Positions 7,981 to 18,182 of a stretch of 64,000 bases of DNA are shown here, in pieces. The DNA is from Streptomyces sp. YS415. Lineage in GTDB: Bacteria; Actinomycetota; Actinomycetes; Streptomycetales; Streptomycetaceae. Position numbers and translations under genes: made by a program. The stretch lies in NCBI RefSeq assembly GCF_023544665.1, contig NZ_JAMJFL010000006.1:233879-297878 (forward strand), read 5' to 3'. The number at the start of each line of letters is the position of its first letter. Position 1 is the stretch's first letter. The notes beneath the pieces are model-generated. The model saw only the letters and a program-made list of their open reading frames with translations. It was not told the origin of the DNA and did not search any database.

Positions 7981-9173
7981 ATCTCACCGACCCCCACCTG
8001 CTGTATCTGCCGCCCACCGCCCTGCTGATCGCCGGACTCGCCCTCAAGTCCCCGGCGATCCTGCGCTCGTGGAAAGACCCCCACACCCGGGCCACCTGGT
8101 TCGTCCTGCTGTTCGCCGCGGCCGTGTTCGTCTCGGTGACACCGGCGAACATCCACCGCATCAACACCGTGACCGGCGTACCGAACATCGCGGCACCCTG
8201 GACGTACTCCCTCATCAACGCGTTCTGCGGCGCCTGCCTCACCATGATCATCACCTGGCGGGAGAAGCCCTCACCACGCCGCCATCGCAGGATTGCCTGG
8301 ACCTGGGCCATCTACGCAAGCGTCATCGCCGCCCTGTGGATCACGTTCCTGATGGCCGACGTGCCCCACGAAAGGATCTACGACCTCGACACCTACTACG
8401 CCACCACACCCTGGATGCGCGAACACATCGTCCTCTACCTGGTCGGCTACCTGACCTCGACCGTCGTATCGGCGTGGCTGATCTGGACATGGATCTCCCA
8501 CGTCCACGGACGCTGGCTGAAGGCGGGCCTGGTCTGCCTGCAAAGCGGCTACGCCATGGGCATCGCGTTCGTGGCAGCCAAAGCCTGCGCCATCGCAGCC
8601 CGCTGGACCGGAGCGGACTGGGACGCCCTCAACACCAAGGTCGCGCCCCCCTTCGCACTCCTGGGAGGCACCCTGGTCGCCGCCGGATTCATCCTCCCCG
8701 TGGCCGGACCGTTCCTCCAGAAATGGGTACGCGAACAGATCCTCTACTGGAGTCTCCTGCCGTTGGCCCGGGCCATCCGGCGCGTGGCACCCTCCGCCGC
8801 CAGAGCCAACGTAGGCCGCTTCGCACCCCTGGACCTGCGCCTCATGCAGCGCCAGCAGCACCTCTACGACGGACTCCTGCGCCTCGCCCCGTACTACGAC
8901 GACACCCTGTACCAGCGCGCCTACCAAGCATCCCTCGACCAGCACGGCGGCAGGACCGCTCGCAGCCTCGCCGGAGCAGTCGCCCTCCGCGCAGCACTCG
9001 ACGCCTACGGTCGACAGCAGGTCCGCCGCGCTGAAGGGCAGCCCGCACAGATCGCGGCGGAAGTCGCCGACCATCTCGCACCGATCTCCCGCAGGATGAT
9101 CCGACCGCGCAGAGTCGAAGCCCTCCACCGGCGCCTGACGACCCACCCCGAGGCTGCGACCGCACAGCTCTGA
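7977..9173 (+). CDS. MAB_1171c-like polytopic membrane protein, cassette copy 2
   Basis: 398 residues from the GTG at 7977, which overlaps the metallopeptidase stop by 4 nt. There are about seven transmembrane segments in the first 245 residues. The block IHRINTVTGVPNIAAPWTYSL and the motif ERIYDLDTYYATTPWMREH are shared with copy 1. A basic cytoplasmic tail follows (VGRFAPLDLRLMQRQQHLYDGLLRL, also shared). Copy 1 has a gap of 127 bp before this gene whereas copy 2 is fully coupled. The function is unknown. Because it is always the third gene here, it may transmit a membrane signal to the peptidase/HTH pair (inference). Confidence 0.75.
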   Translation: MNLTDPHLLYLPPTALLIAGLALKSPAILRSWKDPHTRATWFVLLFAAAVFVSVTPANIHRINTVTGVPNIAAPWTYSLINAFCGACLTMIITWREKPSPRRHRRIAWTWAIYASVIAALWITFLMADVPHERIYDLDTYYATTPWMREHIVLYLVGYLTSTVVSAWLIWTWISHVHGRWLKAGLVCLQSGYAMGIAFVAAKACAIAARWTGADWDALNTKVAPPFALLGGTLVAAGFILPVAGPFLQKWVREQILYWSLLPLARAIRRVAPSAARANVGRFAPLDLRLMQRQQHLYDGLLRLAPYYDDTLYQRAYQASLDQHGGRTARSLAGAVALRAALDAYGRQQVRRAEGQPAQIAAEVADHLAPISRRMIRPRRVEALHRRLTTHPEAATAQL

Positions 9174-9391
9174 AGGATGCCCGGACCGCCCCAGTGCCGC
9201 TGCCCGGCCGACATCGGCATGCGCGCTTGAGGCAACGCTCACGTACACGTACGCCGCAGCATGGTGTAAATCTCTTTTGTCGGATGGGGCTGAGGAGCCC
9301 TGTGCCGGGGCAGCCGAGAGGTAGCCGTGCGATGCTGCCTCGGCGCAGCGTGCATTTTGCGTGATGATCATGTGAGACGGGGACGGGGTGC

Positions 9392-9871
9392 ATGGGCCAG
9401 ACCGCAGGAAATCAGGGACAGAAGACGGGGGAGAGGGAACCGCTGTGGGCTTCAGCAGCCTTCGACGGCGATTCCTCCTGCATCGGCGCCGCGCGACGCC
9501 TGGCCACCGGCTTTCTCGGCGAGGTCGAAGCGGTGCACGGGGTGCCGGTGTCCGAGCGGGCGCTGGGCATGACGCAGCTCGTGGTCAGCGAACTGGTCAC
9601 CAACGCGGTGAAGTACGCGCCGGGGCCGGTCATGCTCGATCTGCGGATCGTCGGCGGTGCGGTACGGGTATCGGTGTGGGACAGCGACCCGGTCCTGCCG
9701 GACGTCGCCGCCACCGATCCGCGCCGGGTGGGTCGGCACGGCCTGGAGATCACCCTCGCCGTCAGCCAGGGCTACGAGGTCCGCCGTGAGCCGGTCGGCA
9801 AGCGCGTCACGGCCCTGATCGCGCTGGCCGACGACCCCGGCGGGCACATCGCCGGCAGCACTGCTCCGTGA
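9392..9871 (+). CDS. RsbW-like ATP-binding protein (HATPase)
   Basis: 159 residues with one GHKL ATPase domain. The N-box is SELVTNAVKYAP (about 67-78), the G1-like motif VWDSDP and the G2-like motif RHGLEI. This is the anti-sigma-factor/serine-kinase type widespread in Streptomyces, which phosphorylates STAS antagonists or sequesters sigma factors. No HisKA or sensor domain is present. It converges on the SpoIIE phosphatase gene 33 bp away. Such phosphatases dephosphorylate STAS partners, so the two could act on the same switch in opposite directions (inference). The ATG at 9392 is preceded by a weak G-rich ribosome-binding site. Confidence 0.8.
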   Translation: MGQTAGNQGQKTGEREPLWASAAFDGDSSCIGAARRLATGFLGEVEAVHGVPVSERALGMTQLVVSELVTNAVKYAPGPVMLDLRIVGGAVRVSVWDSDPVLPDVAATDPRRVGRHGLEITLAVSQGYEVRREPVGKRVTALIALADDPGGHIAGSTAP

Positions 9872-9903
9872 CGTGCCCCCGGCCCGAAGTCCAGGGCTTC
9901 CCG

Positions 9904-12417
9904 TCACCCGAGCCGGATGCCCACGATGCACGTGTCGTCGTCGGTGTCGGAGTTGCTGTAGGTCAGCAGGCGGTCCAGCTGCTGGTCGAGTGTGCTGGGC
10001 GCCGTGCGGGCAGTGGTCAGCAGATGGACCAGGGACTCCTCCACGGACCGGTCGCGGCGTTCGATCAGGCCGTCCGTGTACATCAGCAGGGTGTCGCCCG
10101 CAGCCAGTTGGATCTCGCCCTCCTCGTACCCGACCTCCGGCAGTGCTCCGAGCAGCATCCCCTTGACCAGGGGCAGGGCAGCTGCCTCACGGCCCTGGAC
10201 GAGCACCGGCGGCAGGTGGCCCGCCCGGGCCCAGCGGAGCGTCCGCAGGGCCGGGTCGTACAGACCGCACACCGCCGTCGCGGTGACGGCGCCCGTCAGG
10301 TGGTGCGCCACGATGTTGAGCCATGACAGCAGCTGGCCCGGCCCGGCGCCGGTGACCGCCAGGCCGCGCAGGGCGTTGCGCAGGACGACCATGCTGGTCG
10401 CGGCCTCTATGCCGTGGCCGGCCACATCGCCCACGCACAGCAGCACCTGGCCGGTGGGCAGCTCGACGGTGTCGTACCAGTCGCCGCCCACCAGCTGCTC
10501 GGTCTCCGCGGGCCGGTAGCGGACGGCCACCTGGAGGCCGGGGACCTCCAGCGGTGTCTGCTCGGGAGGCATGATGGCGTGCTGCAGCTGCAGGGTGAGC
10601 CGGTTGCGTTCGGTGGCCTGCTGTTCGGTGTGCGCCAGCTGGTCGCGGGTGGCGGCGAGCGCCACCTCGGTCCAGTGCTGGGCGGAGATGTCCTGGCAGG
10701 CGCCCCGGACGAGGAGCAGCCGGTCGTCGGTGTCGAGCACCGGCTCGGCGACGATCCGGATGTGGCGGGTCACCCCGTCCGGTCGCTGGAGCCGGAAGGC
10801 CGCGGCGGCCGGACGCCGGTGGTGCAACAGCGTGCGCAGGAAGCGGCGGATGGCGACGCCGTCATCCGGATGCGCGTGGGCCGGCAGGTTCTCCAGGGGC
10901 ACCGGGGTGCTCGACTGCGGGCGACCGTAGAGGTCGAACAGCTGCCCGTTCCAGGTGATCTCACCGGTCAGCACGTTCTCCTCGAAGCCGCCGATGCGGC
11001 CGAGGCGCTGGGCGTGCTGGAGCAGGCTGGCCAGTCGCGCCGTCTCGTCCTCGATGCGCCAGATGAGCAGGACGGTGGTGCCGTGCCGGCTGATGCTGAT
11101 GTCAGCGACCGTGGAGAGGGAGACCTGGTCGACGAGGGCGGTGAGGTTCATCCGGCGGGCCCGGAAGGGTTCACCGGTGGCGTACACACGCTCGATGCGC
11201 TGGAACAGCTCGCTGTCCCCCGCGGCCATCGGGTACGCCTCCAGCAGCAGCGCGCCGCTCACTACCGCACGCGCCCGGCCGGCCGGGTCCAGGAAGCGGT
11301 TGTTGACGTGCTGGATGCGGAAGTCCACCAGGTTTCCGGCGTCGTCCAGATGGGGCACCAGGACCAGCGCGGGATCGTGCAGCCCGTCGGCCAGGTCCAT
11401 CAGCTCCGCGGCGTCCGGCAGGACGCGCGGCTCCTGGGCGGGACCGTGCAGCAGCGTGTAGGTCTCCAACGTGTGACCGCACAGCTCCGCCAGGGCCTCC
11501 ACCTGACGGACGATCTGCGGCGGCTGCGGCCCCAGGGGCGTCGGCCAGGCGATCTCCAGTACGCCGTGGATGCGCCCTCCGGTGCCGGCGGGCAGGGCGA
11601 CCCGGCCTCCGTGCGGATGATGGTGCAGGCCGATGCTGGGCAGCCCGGTCTCCGCGAGGGACGTGAACCACTGCCCCGTGCGCTCGCTGAGGCCGCGCCG
11701 CGCCACCGTCGCCACGTCCGGAGGGACGTACCGCCAGCGGGCGGCCTCGGCCGGGGAGAACCCGGCGCTGCCCGCCAGGGTGAGCGAGCCGTCGGAACCC
11801 GCGGCCCACACGGCCACGGCCACCGCGCCGAGCGGCCGCAGCGCCTGCTCCAGCAGGGCTTCGGCGACGGCCTGGGTGTCGTCCGCGGCCAGCGCGCCGC
11901 TCTCCGCCGCGCGCAGGCGTACGGCGGCCGATTCGGCCTTGGCCTCCTCCGCGGCCCGGGTGGCGGCGAGGAAGGCGTCCGTCACCTCGGACATACGGTC
12001 CCGGGCCGCCTGGTTGATGATGTCGACCGCGAGTTCGAGGGGGGTGACCTGGGCCTGGTCGGCCAGTTCGGCGAGCTGCCGGGCGGCCTGGGCCGGCCCG
12101 CACGTCAGCCGTTCGACCAGGATGCCCTTGGCGAGTTCGATCAGGGCGCGTCCCTCGGCTTCCGCCTGGGCGGCCCGTACCTCACGGCTGAGCCGCTCCA
12201 CGGTCGCTGCCAGTCTGCCCACCGGTGAGGCGGCGGGGACGTCCGCGGGATCCGCGAGCGCCGCGTCGGCGTAAGGCACCGACAAGGAGTCGGCGGAGGG
12301 CACCGACAAGGAGTCGGCGGAAGGCACCGACAGCGACGATGACGCGCCGGGAGTTGCGGATTCAAGCTCCGGCGCACCGCCCTGATCCGGTTCGCCCGGA
12401 TGCTCGGACTTGCTCAC
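9904..12417 (-). CDS. SpoIIE-type PP2C phosphatase with ANTAR, GAF and PAS domains
   Basis: 837 residues from the GTG at 12417 (GAGGAG 10 nt upstream). In order: a disordered N-terminus with an 8-residue tandem repeat (about 24-56); an ANTAR-like domain (about 65-140, with RALIELAKGILVERL); a GAF domain (about 165-310); one or two PAS domains (about 325-560); and a SpoIIE PP2C domain (about 600-837). In the last, VGGDWYDTVEL and VGDVAGHGIEAA give metal-binding aspartates and LLMYTDGLIERRD is a family hallmark. The protein should dephosphorylate a STAS-type antagonist in response to sensed signals. It lies downstream of the giant hybrid kinase in the same orientation. The pairing recalls the osaC/osaA neighbourhood of S. 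coelicolor osmoadaptation, but orthology is not shown. Confidence 0.85.
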   Translation of the reverse strand: MSKSEHPGEPDQGGAPELESATPGASSSLSVPSADSLSVPSADSLSVPYADAALADPADVPAASPVGRLAATVERLSREVRAAQAEAEGRALIELAKGILVERLTCGPAQAARQLAELADQAQVTPLELAVDIINQAARDRMSEVTDAFLAATRAAEEAKAESAAVRLRAAESGALAADDTQAVAEALLEQALRPLGAVAVAVWAAGSDGSLTLAGSAGFSPAEAARWRYVPPDVATVARRGLSERTGQWFTSLAETGLPSIGLHHHPHGGRVALPAGTGGRIHGVLEIAWPTPLGPQPPQIVRQVEALAELCGHTLETYTLLHGPAQEPRVLPDAAELMDLADGLHDPALVLVPHLDDAGNLVDFRIQHVNNRFLDPAGRARAVVSGALLLEAYPMAAGDSELFQRIERVYATGEPFRARRMNLTALVDQVSLSTVADISISRHGTTVLLIWRIEDETARLASLLQHAQRLGRIGGFEENVLTGEITWNGQLFDLYGRPQSSTPVPLENLPAHAHPDDGVAIRRFLRTLLHHRRPAAAAFRLQRPDGVTRHIRIVAEPVLDTDDRLLLVRGACQDISAQHWTEVALAATRDQLAHTEQQATERNRLTLQLQHAIMPPEQTPLEVPGLQVAVRYRPAETEQLVGGDWYDTVELPTGQVLLCVGDVAGHGIEAATSMVVLRNALRGLAVTGAGPGQLLSWLNIVAHHLTGAVTATAVCGLYDPALRTLRWARAGHLPPVLVQGREAAALPLVKGMLLGALPEVGYEEGEIQLAAGDTLLMYTDGLIERRDRSVEESLVHLLTTARTAPSTLDQQLDRLLTYSNSDTDDDTCIVGIRLG
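12275..12346 (-). repeat. Three 24-bp tandem repeats in the phosphatase gene
   Basis: The unit GGCACCGACAAGGAGTCG... begins at 12275, 12299 and 12323 on the plus strand. It encodes SLSVPSAD twice and SLSVPYAD once in the disordered N-terminal tail. Copy number is likely to vary between strains. Confidence 0.85.
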
Positions 12418-12514
12418 GGTGTGAAGGCTCCTCGGCTGAAGCGCCCTGGGGCGCGGAACGGCAGACGCTGCGGGGCGTCCGTCCCACAGGGGTGCGGGAC
12501 GGACGCCGGGGTGC

Positions 12515-15500
12515 TCATACGGGCAGCCAGCGCCGGACACAGGCGATGAGGTCGCGTGTGTCGACGGGCTTGGTGACGTAGTCGCTGGCGCCCGAGGCGA
12601 GGCTCTTCTCCCGGTCGCCGGGCATCGCCTTGGCCGTGACGGCGATGATGGGCAGTTCCGCGTACTGCGGCATCTTGCGGATCTCGGCCGTCGCGGTGTA
12701 GCCGTCCATCTCCGGCATCATCACGTCCATGAGCACGAGCGCGACGTCCGGGTTGTTCACCAGCGTCTCGATGCACAGGCGCCCGTTCTCGGCGTGCAGG
12801 ACCCGGAAGCCGTGCAGCTCCAGGATGCCGCTGAGCGCGAAGAGGTTGCGCGCGTCGTCGTCGACGACGAGGACCGTACGGTTGGCCGGCGCGTCGTCGA
12901 CGGGATGCGGCGGCACAGGCCGCGAGTCCTCGGCCCGGACCAGGGACAGTACGTCCCCGGGCTCCTCGGCGGACAGATGCAGGACGATCCGCTCGCGCAG
13001 CTCGTCGAGACTGGACAGGAACTCGAGTGCCCTGCCCGCCGAGTGGGACCGCAGCGTCTCTTCCCGGACCGGGTCGGTGCGATGACCGCTGTGCACCAGC
13101 ACAGGAACACTCGCCAGCGCCGGGTCACCCTCCAGCGCCTCGAGGAACCGGGAGGCCTCACCGTCCGGCGTGCCCAGCTCCAGGACGACGCAGTGGCACG
13201 GGTCGGCCGCCAGGGCGCCCGCCGCCTCCTGCGCCCCGACAGCGGTGATGATTTCGACCGCGGGCCGCTGTCCACCGTCTTCACGGCCGTGTGCGAGGTC
13301 CGCGACCACGCTCTCCGCCACGAGGGTCAGCAGGCCGCGTGGTCTGTCCTCCACGACGAGCAGGCGCCGGGGCCGCGGCCCGGGTCCGATGCGGGGCACC
13401 TGCACCGGGCGTGACAAACCCTCGGGCACCGACTCGTCCGGAACCCGCTCCGTGGTTCCGCCGTGTTCGAGCAGTTCCCGGAAGTCAGGGCGGGCCACCG
13501 GCAGGAACAGCGTGAAGGTGCTGCCCTGACCGGGCGTGCTGTGCACGGTGACAGCGCCGCCGAGCAGATGGGCGATCTCCCGGGTGATGGACAGGCCCAG
13601 ACCGGTGCCGCCGTACTTGCGGCTCGTCGTGCCGTCCGCCTGCTGGAACGCGCCGAAGATCGTCTCCAGGTGCTGCTCCGGGATGCCGATGCCGGTGTCC
13701 GTCACACGGAAGGCCACCACGGCGCCGCCCCGGATCACCCCCTCGGGCACCTCGTCGTCCACCGCCGGTTCGATGCTCAGCTGCACGCCGCCCCGCTCGG
13801 TGAACTTCACGGCGTTCGACAACAGGTTGCGCAGCACCTGGCGCAGCCGCGAGTCGTCCGTGAACAGGTCCGCGGGCGCGCCGGGCGCGGTCGTCACCGC
13901 GAAGTCCAGGCTCTTCTGCGTCGTCATGGGCCGGAAGGTGGCCTCGACGTACTCGATGAGCTGCGGCAGCGCCACCCGCTCGGGCGTGACGTCCATCTTT
14001 CCGGCCTCGACCTTCGACAGGTCGAGGATGTCGCTGATCAGCTGCAGCAGGTCCGAGCCCGCGGAGTGGATGATCTGCGCGTACTCGACCTGCTTCGGGG
14101 TGAGGTTGCGGGCCGGGTTCTGGGCCAGCAGCTGGGCGAGGATGAGCAGGCTGTTGAGCGGGGTGCGCAGCTCGTGGCTCATGTTCGCCAGGAACTCCGA
14201 CTTGTACTTCGAGGCCAGCGACAGCTGCTGCGCGCGGGTCTCCAGTTCCTGCCGTGCCTGCTCGATCTGCAGGTTCTTCGCCTCGATGTCCCGGTTCTGC
14301 GCCGCCAGCAGCGAGGCCTTCTCCTCCAGGTCGGCGTTGGAACGCTGCAGTTCCTCCTGCTGCACCTGCAACTCCGCCGACCGGTCCTGGAGCTCGGCCG
14401 TCAGGCGCTGCGACTCGGCCAGCAGTTCATCGGTGCGCGCGTTGGCCACGATGGTGTTGACGTTGACGCCGATGGTCTCCATCAGCTGTGCGAGGAAGTC
14501 GTGCTGGATCTGTGTGAAAGAGGTGACCGATGCCAGCTCGATGACCCCGAGGACCTGGTCCTCGACCACAATGGGCAGCAGCACCAGTGCGGTCGGCACC
14601 ACCTGACCCAGGCCCGAGGAGATGGTCACATAGTCCGCCGGCAGGTCATCCACCGTGATGGTGCGCCGGCTACGGGCTGCCTGCCCGACCAGGGTGCGGC
14701 CGAAGGCGATGCGCGTGGGCCGGGCGTCGTCCTCCGGGTAGCCGTAGGAGCCGACGAGCCGAAGCTGGGGGCCCTTTTCGCCGTCCTCGGCCAGGTAGAA
14801 GGCCCCGTACTGGGCTGCTACCAGGGGAACCAGCTCGTCCATGATCAGTTCGGCGACCACGGGCAGGTCGCGGTGGCCCTGCATCAGGCCCGAGATCCGG
14901 GCCAGGTTCGTCTTGAGCCAGTCCTGCTCCTGGTTGGCCCGGGTGGTTTCGCGCAGGGACTCCACCATCGAGTTGATGTTGTCCTTGAGCTCGGCGACCT
15001 CGCCGGAGGCCTCGACGTTGATCGAGCGCGTCAAGTCGCCCTCCGCCACGGCGCTGGTGACCTCGGCGATCGCGCGCACCTGCCGGGTGAGATTCCCGGC
15101 CAGCTCGTTGACGTTCTCCGTCAGGCGCTTCCAGGTGCCCGAGACGCCCTCCACCTCGGCCTGGCCGCCGAGACGGCCCTCGGTGCCGACCTCGCGGGCG
15201 ACGCGGGTGACCTCGTCGGCGAAGGCGGAGAGCTGGTCGACCATCGTGTTGATCGTCGTCTTCAGTTCGAGGATCTCGCCGCGGGCGTCGACGTCGATCT
15301 TCTTCGACAGGTCACCCTTGGCCACCGCGGTCGTCACGAGCGCGATGTTGCGCACCTGGCCGGTGAGGTTGTTGGCCATGGAGTTGACGTTGTCGGTGAG
15401 GTCCTTCCAGGTGCCCGCGACGTTCGGCACGTGCGCCTGGCCGCCGAGGCGTCCTTCGGTGCCGACCTCGCGGGCGACGCGGGTGACCTCGTCAGCGAAG

Positions 15501-16783
15501 GCCGACAGGGTGTCGACCATCGTGTTGATGACGTCCGCCAGGGCCGCGACCTCGCCCTTGGCCTCGACCGTGATGCGCTGCGACAGGTCACCGCGCGCCA
15601 CGGCGGTGGCGACCTGGGCGATGGAGCGGACCTGGCCGGTCAGGTTGGAGGCCATGACGTTGACGTTGTCGGTGAGGTCCTTCCAGGTCCCCGACACGCC
15701 CCGCACCTGGGCCTGCCCGCCGAGGCGTCCTTCGGTGCCGACCTCGCGGGCGACGCGGGTGACCTCGTCGGCGAAGGCGGAGAGCTGGTCGACCATCGTG
15801 TTGATGGTGCTCTTCAGCTCCAGGATCTCGCCGCGGGCATCCACGGTGATCTTCTGGGAGAGATCACCCTTGGCCACCGCGGTCGCCACCAGCGCGATGT
15901 TGCGGACCTGGCCGGTGAGATTGCCCGCCATGAAGTTCACGGAGTCGGTCAGATCGCGCCAGGTGCCCTTGACGCCCTTGACGTCCGCCTGTCCGCCAAG
16001 GCGTCCTTCGGTGCCGACTTCGCGGGCGACGCGGGTGACCTCGTCGGCGAAGGCGGAGAGTTGGTCGACCATCGTGTTGATGGTGCTCTTGAGTTCGAGG
16101 ATCTCGCCGCGGGCATCGACGGTGATCTTCTGGGAGAGGTCGCCCTGGGCCACCGCCGTGGTCACCTGGGCGATGGAGCGGACCTGGCTGGTGAGGTTGC
16201 CCGCCATGTGGTTGACGGAGTCGGTGAGGTCGCGCCAGACACCGGCCACACCCGGCACCTGGGCCTGTCCGCCGAGGCGTCCCTCGCTGCCGACCTCGCG
16301 GGCGACGCGGGTGACCTCGTCGGCGAAGGCGGACAGCTGGTCGACCATCGTGTTGACGGTCTCCTTCAGCTGCAGGATCTCGCCGCGTGCGGGCACGTCG
16401 ATCTTCTGGGAGAGATCACCCTTGGCGACCGCCGTGGCCACCTGCGCGATGTCGCGGACCTGGGTGGTCAGGTTGCCCGCCATGGCGTTCACCGAGTCCG
16501 TCAGATCGGCCCAGGTGCCCGAGACGCCCGGGACCTCCGCCTGACCGCCGAGCGTCCCCTCGGTGCCCACCTCGCGGGCCACCCGGGTCACCTCGGACGT
16601 GAACACGGACAACTGGTCGACCATGCCGTTGAAGACCTTGGCGATGTCGCCCATGAGGCCGTCGGCGTCGACCGGCAGACGGGTACCGAAATCCCCGTCC
16701 CGTACGGCCGTCAGACCCGCCAGGAGCCGCCGCAGCTCCTGATCACCCTTCGAGACCTCGGCGACCGCGCTGTTGCTCGTCAT
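12515..16783 (-). CDS. Giant soluble hybrid histidine kinase with HAMP repeats and receiver
   Basis: 1422 residues, no transmembrane segment. Domain order: six 92-residue HAMP-type repeats (54-605); GAF (about 630-790); a long coiled coil (about 795-880); HisKA with the phospho-acceptor histidine in [10 protein letters not shown] (about 895); HATPase with [18 protein letters not shown] and GGTGLGLS (to about 1125); a degenerate receiver (about 1160-1290) in which the expected Asp is Glu ([10 protein letters not shown]); and a complete receiver (about 1300-1420) with [16 protein letters not shown] and AVTAKAM. The layout matches OsaA-like kinases of Streptomyces osmotic signalling. The poly-HAMP stack without a membrane anchor suggests cytoplasmic sensing. 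The gene is followed after 97 bp by the SpoIIE phosphatase. Confidence 0.9.
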   Translation of the reverse strand: MTSNSAVAEVSKGDQELRRLLAGLTAVRDGDFGTRLPVDADGLMGDIAKVFNGMVDQLSVFTSEVTRVAREVGTEGTLGGQAEVPGVSGTWADLTDSVNAMAGNLTTQVRDIAQVATAVAKGDLSQKIDVPARGEILQLKETVNTMVDQLSAFADEVTRVAREVGSEGRLGGQAQVPGVAGVWRDLTDSVNHMAGNLTSQVRSIAQVTTAVAQGDLSQKITVDARGEILELKSTINTMVDQLSAFADEVTRVAREVGTEGRLGGQADVKGVKGTWRDLTDSVNFMAGNLTGQVRNIALVATAVAKGDLSQKITVDARGEILELKSTINTMVDQLSAFADEVTRVAREVGTEGRLGGQAQVRGVSGTWKDLTDNVNVMASNLTGQVRSIAQVATAVARGDLSQRITVEAKGEVAALADVINTMVDTLSAFADEVTRVAREVGTEGRLGGQAHVPNVAGTWKDLTDNVNSMANNLTGQVRNIALVTTAVAKGDLSKKIDVDARGEILELKTTINTMVDQLSAFADEVTRVAREVGTEGRLGGQAEVEGVSGTWKRLTENVNELAGNLTRQVRAIAEVTSAVAEGDLTRSINVEASGEVAELKDNINSMVESLRETTRANQEQDWLKTNLARISGLMQGHRDLPVVAELIMDELVPLVAAQYGAFYLAEDGEKGPQLRLVGSYGYPEDDARPTRIAFGRTLVGQAARSRRTITVDDLPADYVTISSGLGQVVPTALVLLPIVVEDQVLGVIELASVTSFTQIQHDFLAQLMETIGVNVNTIVANARTDELLAESQRLTAELQDRSAELQVQQEELQRSNADLEEKASLLAAQNRDIEAKNLQIEQARQELETRAQQLSLASKYKSEFLANMSHELRTPLNSLLILAQLLAQNPARNLTPKQVEYAQIIHSAGSDLLQLISDILDLSKVEAGKMDVTPERVALPQLIEYVEATFRPMTTQKSLDFAVTTAPGAPADLFTDDSRLRQVLRNLLSNAVKFTERGGVQLSIEPAVDDEVPEGVIRGGAVVAFRVTDTGIGIPEQHLETIFGAFQQADGTTSRKYGGTGLGLSITREIAHLLGGAVTVHSTPGQGSTFTLFLPVARPDFRELLEHGGTTERVPDESVPEGLSRPVQVPRIGPGPRPRRLLVVEDRPRGLLTLVAESVVADLAHGREDGGQRPAVEIITAVGAQEAAGALAADPCHCVVLELGTPDGEASRFLEALEGDPALASVPVLVHSGHRTDPVREETLRSHSAGRALEFLSSLDELRERIVLHLSAEEPGDVLSLVRAEDSRPVPPHPVDDAPANRTVLVVDDDARNLFALSGILELHGFRVLHAENGRLCIETLVNNPDVALVLMDVMMPEMDGYTATAEIRKMPQYAELPIIAVTAKAMPGDREKSLASGASDYVTKPVDTRDLIACVRRWLPV
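14969..16624 (-). repeat. Six tandem 276-bp HAMP-coding repeats
   Basis: Six back-to-back units of exactly 92 codons, each beginning MVDQLS (MVDTLS in the fifth) and ending in an INT/VNT/INS triplet. Each carries [10 protein letters not shown], a LGGQA turn and a GDLS/GDLT motif. The central units are nearly identical at DNA level over long stretches, so the array is prone to recombination and misassembly. Confidence 0.9.
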
Positions 16784-17249
16784 GCGTACCCTCGTTCCGC
16801 TCCCCAGGAGTCCTCGTCACCGAGAACTCGGAACCCCCCGAACCGATCGGCGGCTCGGCCGTCGTGCGTGCAGTTCCGCAGTTCACGGAAGTACGCAACG
16901 AGAAAAACACGCCGCAGGCTAACCCAGATTACCGGCGCGGAACAAAGCGTCGGACCCGGCCGGGAACCGAAGGAATGCGGACGGCTCGGAACGTGCATGG
17001 CCGAGCCCAACATGGGTACTTGACTCGATTTTTCAGGCATGGAATGCGTCTTCGTAGCATGGCGGCAGCGCCTGCTTGCGGACAGTGACGGAGCCGCCGA
17101 CTCGCACGGGGCAGTCCCTGTTCCGACCGTCCCACTGCTACGCCTTCAAGGCGCCGCGCCGCCTTGGGGCGGCGCTCACTTCCTTCTCGCCGAACCGGCA
17201 AGCAGGCGGGGCGGCCGGCCACCCGGGCCGGTGCCCGCCCTCGCCAGCG
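16784..17249. other. 466-bp intergenic region upstream of the hybrid kinase
   Basis: No convincing gene on either strand. The part next to the kinase start (about 16860-16930) is relatively A-rich and is the likely promoter region. A GC hairpin near 17156-17175 may end transcription of the operon to the right. Confidence 0.45.
17156..17175 (-). terminator. Possible small GC hairpin terminator
   Basis: An 8-bp perfect stem, GCGCCGCC / GGCGGCGC, with a 4-nt TTGG loop, about 75 nt past the stop of the MEDS/HATPase gene. No U-run follows, so this is weak. Confidence 0.3.
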
Positions 17250-18182
17250 TCACACGCTGACGTACACGCGGACGGTCGTGCCCTCGTCGGCGGTGTGCAG
17301 GCGCACCAGGTCGGCGACGTAGTGGACCAGCAGCAGCCCTCGCCCTCCGGGCTTGCCGTGCTGCGCCGGGCGGCGGCCGGCCAAGGGGTCGGTCAGCCGT
17401 CCCGCATCGCGGACCTCGATCACGACCTGCTCCTGCTCGGCCCAGACCGCCAGCGTTCCTCGGCCACCGCCGTGCACCACGCTGTTCGTCGTCAGCTCCG
17501 CGATCACCAGCTCCGCATCCATCAGCCGCTCCCCGGCCACGCCCAGCCGAGCCGCCTGAGCGACGCCGAACTTGCGGACCGCCGGAAGCTCCTCGGCCTC
17601 ATAGGAGAAGACGGCGGCGTCCGGCACGGGCGTCAGCGCCTGGTTGTAGCGGGAGACGACCGCTTCCCAGTCGTAGGCGTCGCTGGTCTCCTCGCGCCCG
17701 TCACCGCTGATGAGGGTGGGGTGGGTGATCCGTGCATCGGCGATCACCTCGGGATCCAGCCGTGCCTCGTCGTAGGGGCACAGGATGGTCACCGCCCGGC
17801 CCTCGAACGCGGCGTTGATCAACGCCTCGTGCTGCGCGCACGCCGGGTATTCCACCGCGCTGCGCCCGGCCCAGATCGGCTCCCCGATGATCCGCACCCG
17901 ACCCTTGGGGTGGGCGTCAGCGAATCCGCGCAGCACCCTGGGGATGATCCGCCCAGGGTTACGGCCGGCCTCGGTCATGTCCAGGAACAGGACGCCCTCG
18001 GCGTCCGCGCCCAGCCCGTTCTTGATCAGCTCCAGGTTGGGGCCGGGCACCGCGACGGCCATCGGCTCGCCGTTCGCCAGCCCCTCCTTGAGGAACGACA
18101 CCGTCTGCTGCGTGTACTCCTGCTCGCCGCGGTAGAACAGCGCGGGATGCACAAAGGCTTCGCTGGCCTGCACCGGACTCAT
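17250..18182 (-). CDS. MEDS-type sensor with HATPase domain
   Basis: 310 residues. The N-terminal 180 residues fit the MEDS (methanogen/methylotroph DcmR sensory) domain: HPALFYRGEQEY, VLFLDMTEAGRNPGRI and an AVEYPACAQHEALIN segment. The C-terminal 110 residues are an RsbW-like ATPase: N-box ELVIAELTTNSVVHGGG, G1 VRDAGR and G2 GGRGLLLV. MEDS domains are thought to sense small organic ligands; here the sensor is fused to an anti-sigma-type kinase. The ATG at 18182 overlaps the stop of the STAS gene by 4 nt (ATGA), so the two are coupled and probably partners. An upstream frame extension is the shadow of the STAS gene. Confidence 0.85.
   Translation of the reverse strand: MSPVQASEAFVHPALFYRGEQEYTQQTVSFLKEGLANGEPMAVAVPGPNLELIKNGLGADAEGVLFLDMTEAGRNPGRIIPRVLRGFADAHPKGRVRIIGEPIWAGRSAVEYPACAQHEALINAAFEGRAVTILCPYDEARLDPEVIADARITHPTLISGDGREETSDAYDWEAVVSRYNQALTPVPDAAVFSYEAEELPAVRKFGVAQAARLGVAGERLMDAELVIAELTTNSVVHGGGRGTLAVWAEQEQVVIEVRDAGRLTDPLAGRRPAQHGKPGGRGLLLVHYVADLVRLHTADEGTTVRVYVSV

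Noticed and set aside
14969..16624. Regularly spaced repeats that might suggest a CRISPR or minisatellite array
   Set aside because: The 276-bp units are in-frame coding HAMP repeats with no spacers; no cas genes are present.
13463..17023. Very long plus-strand open frame (about 1186 codons) opposite the hybrid kinase
   Set aside because: It is the antisense shadow of the HAMP-repeat kinase; its protein is low-complexity, Asp/Leu/Gly/Val-rich with no domains, and it follows the kinase's codon periodicity.
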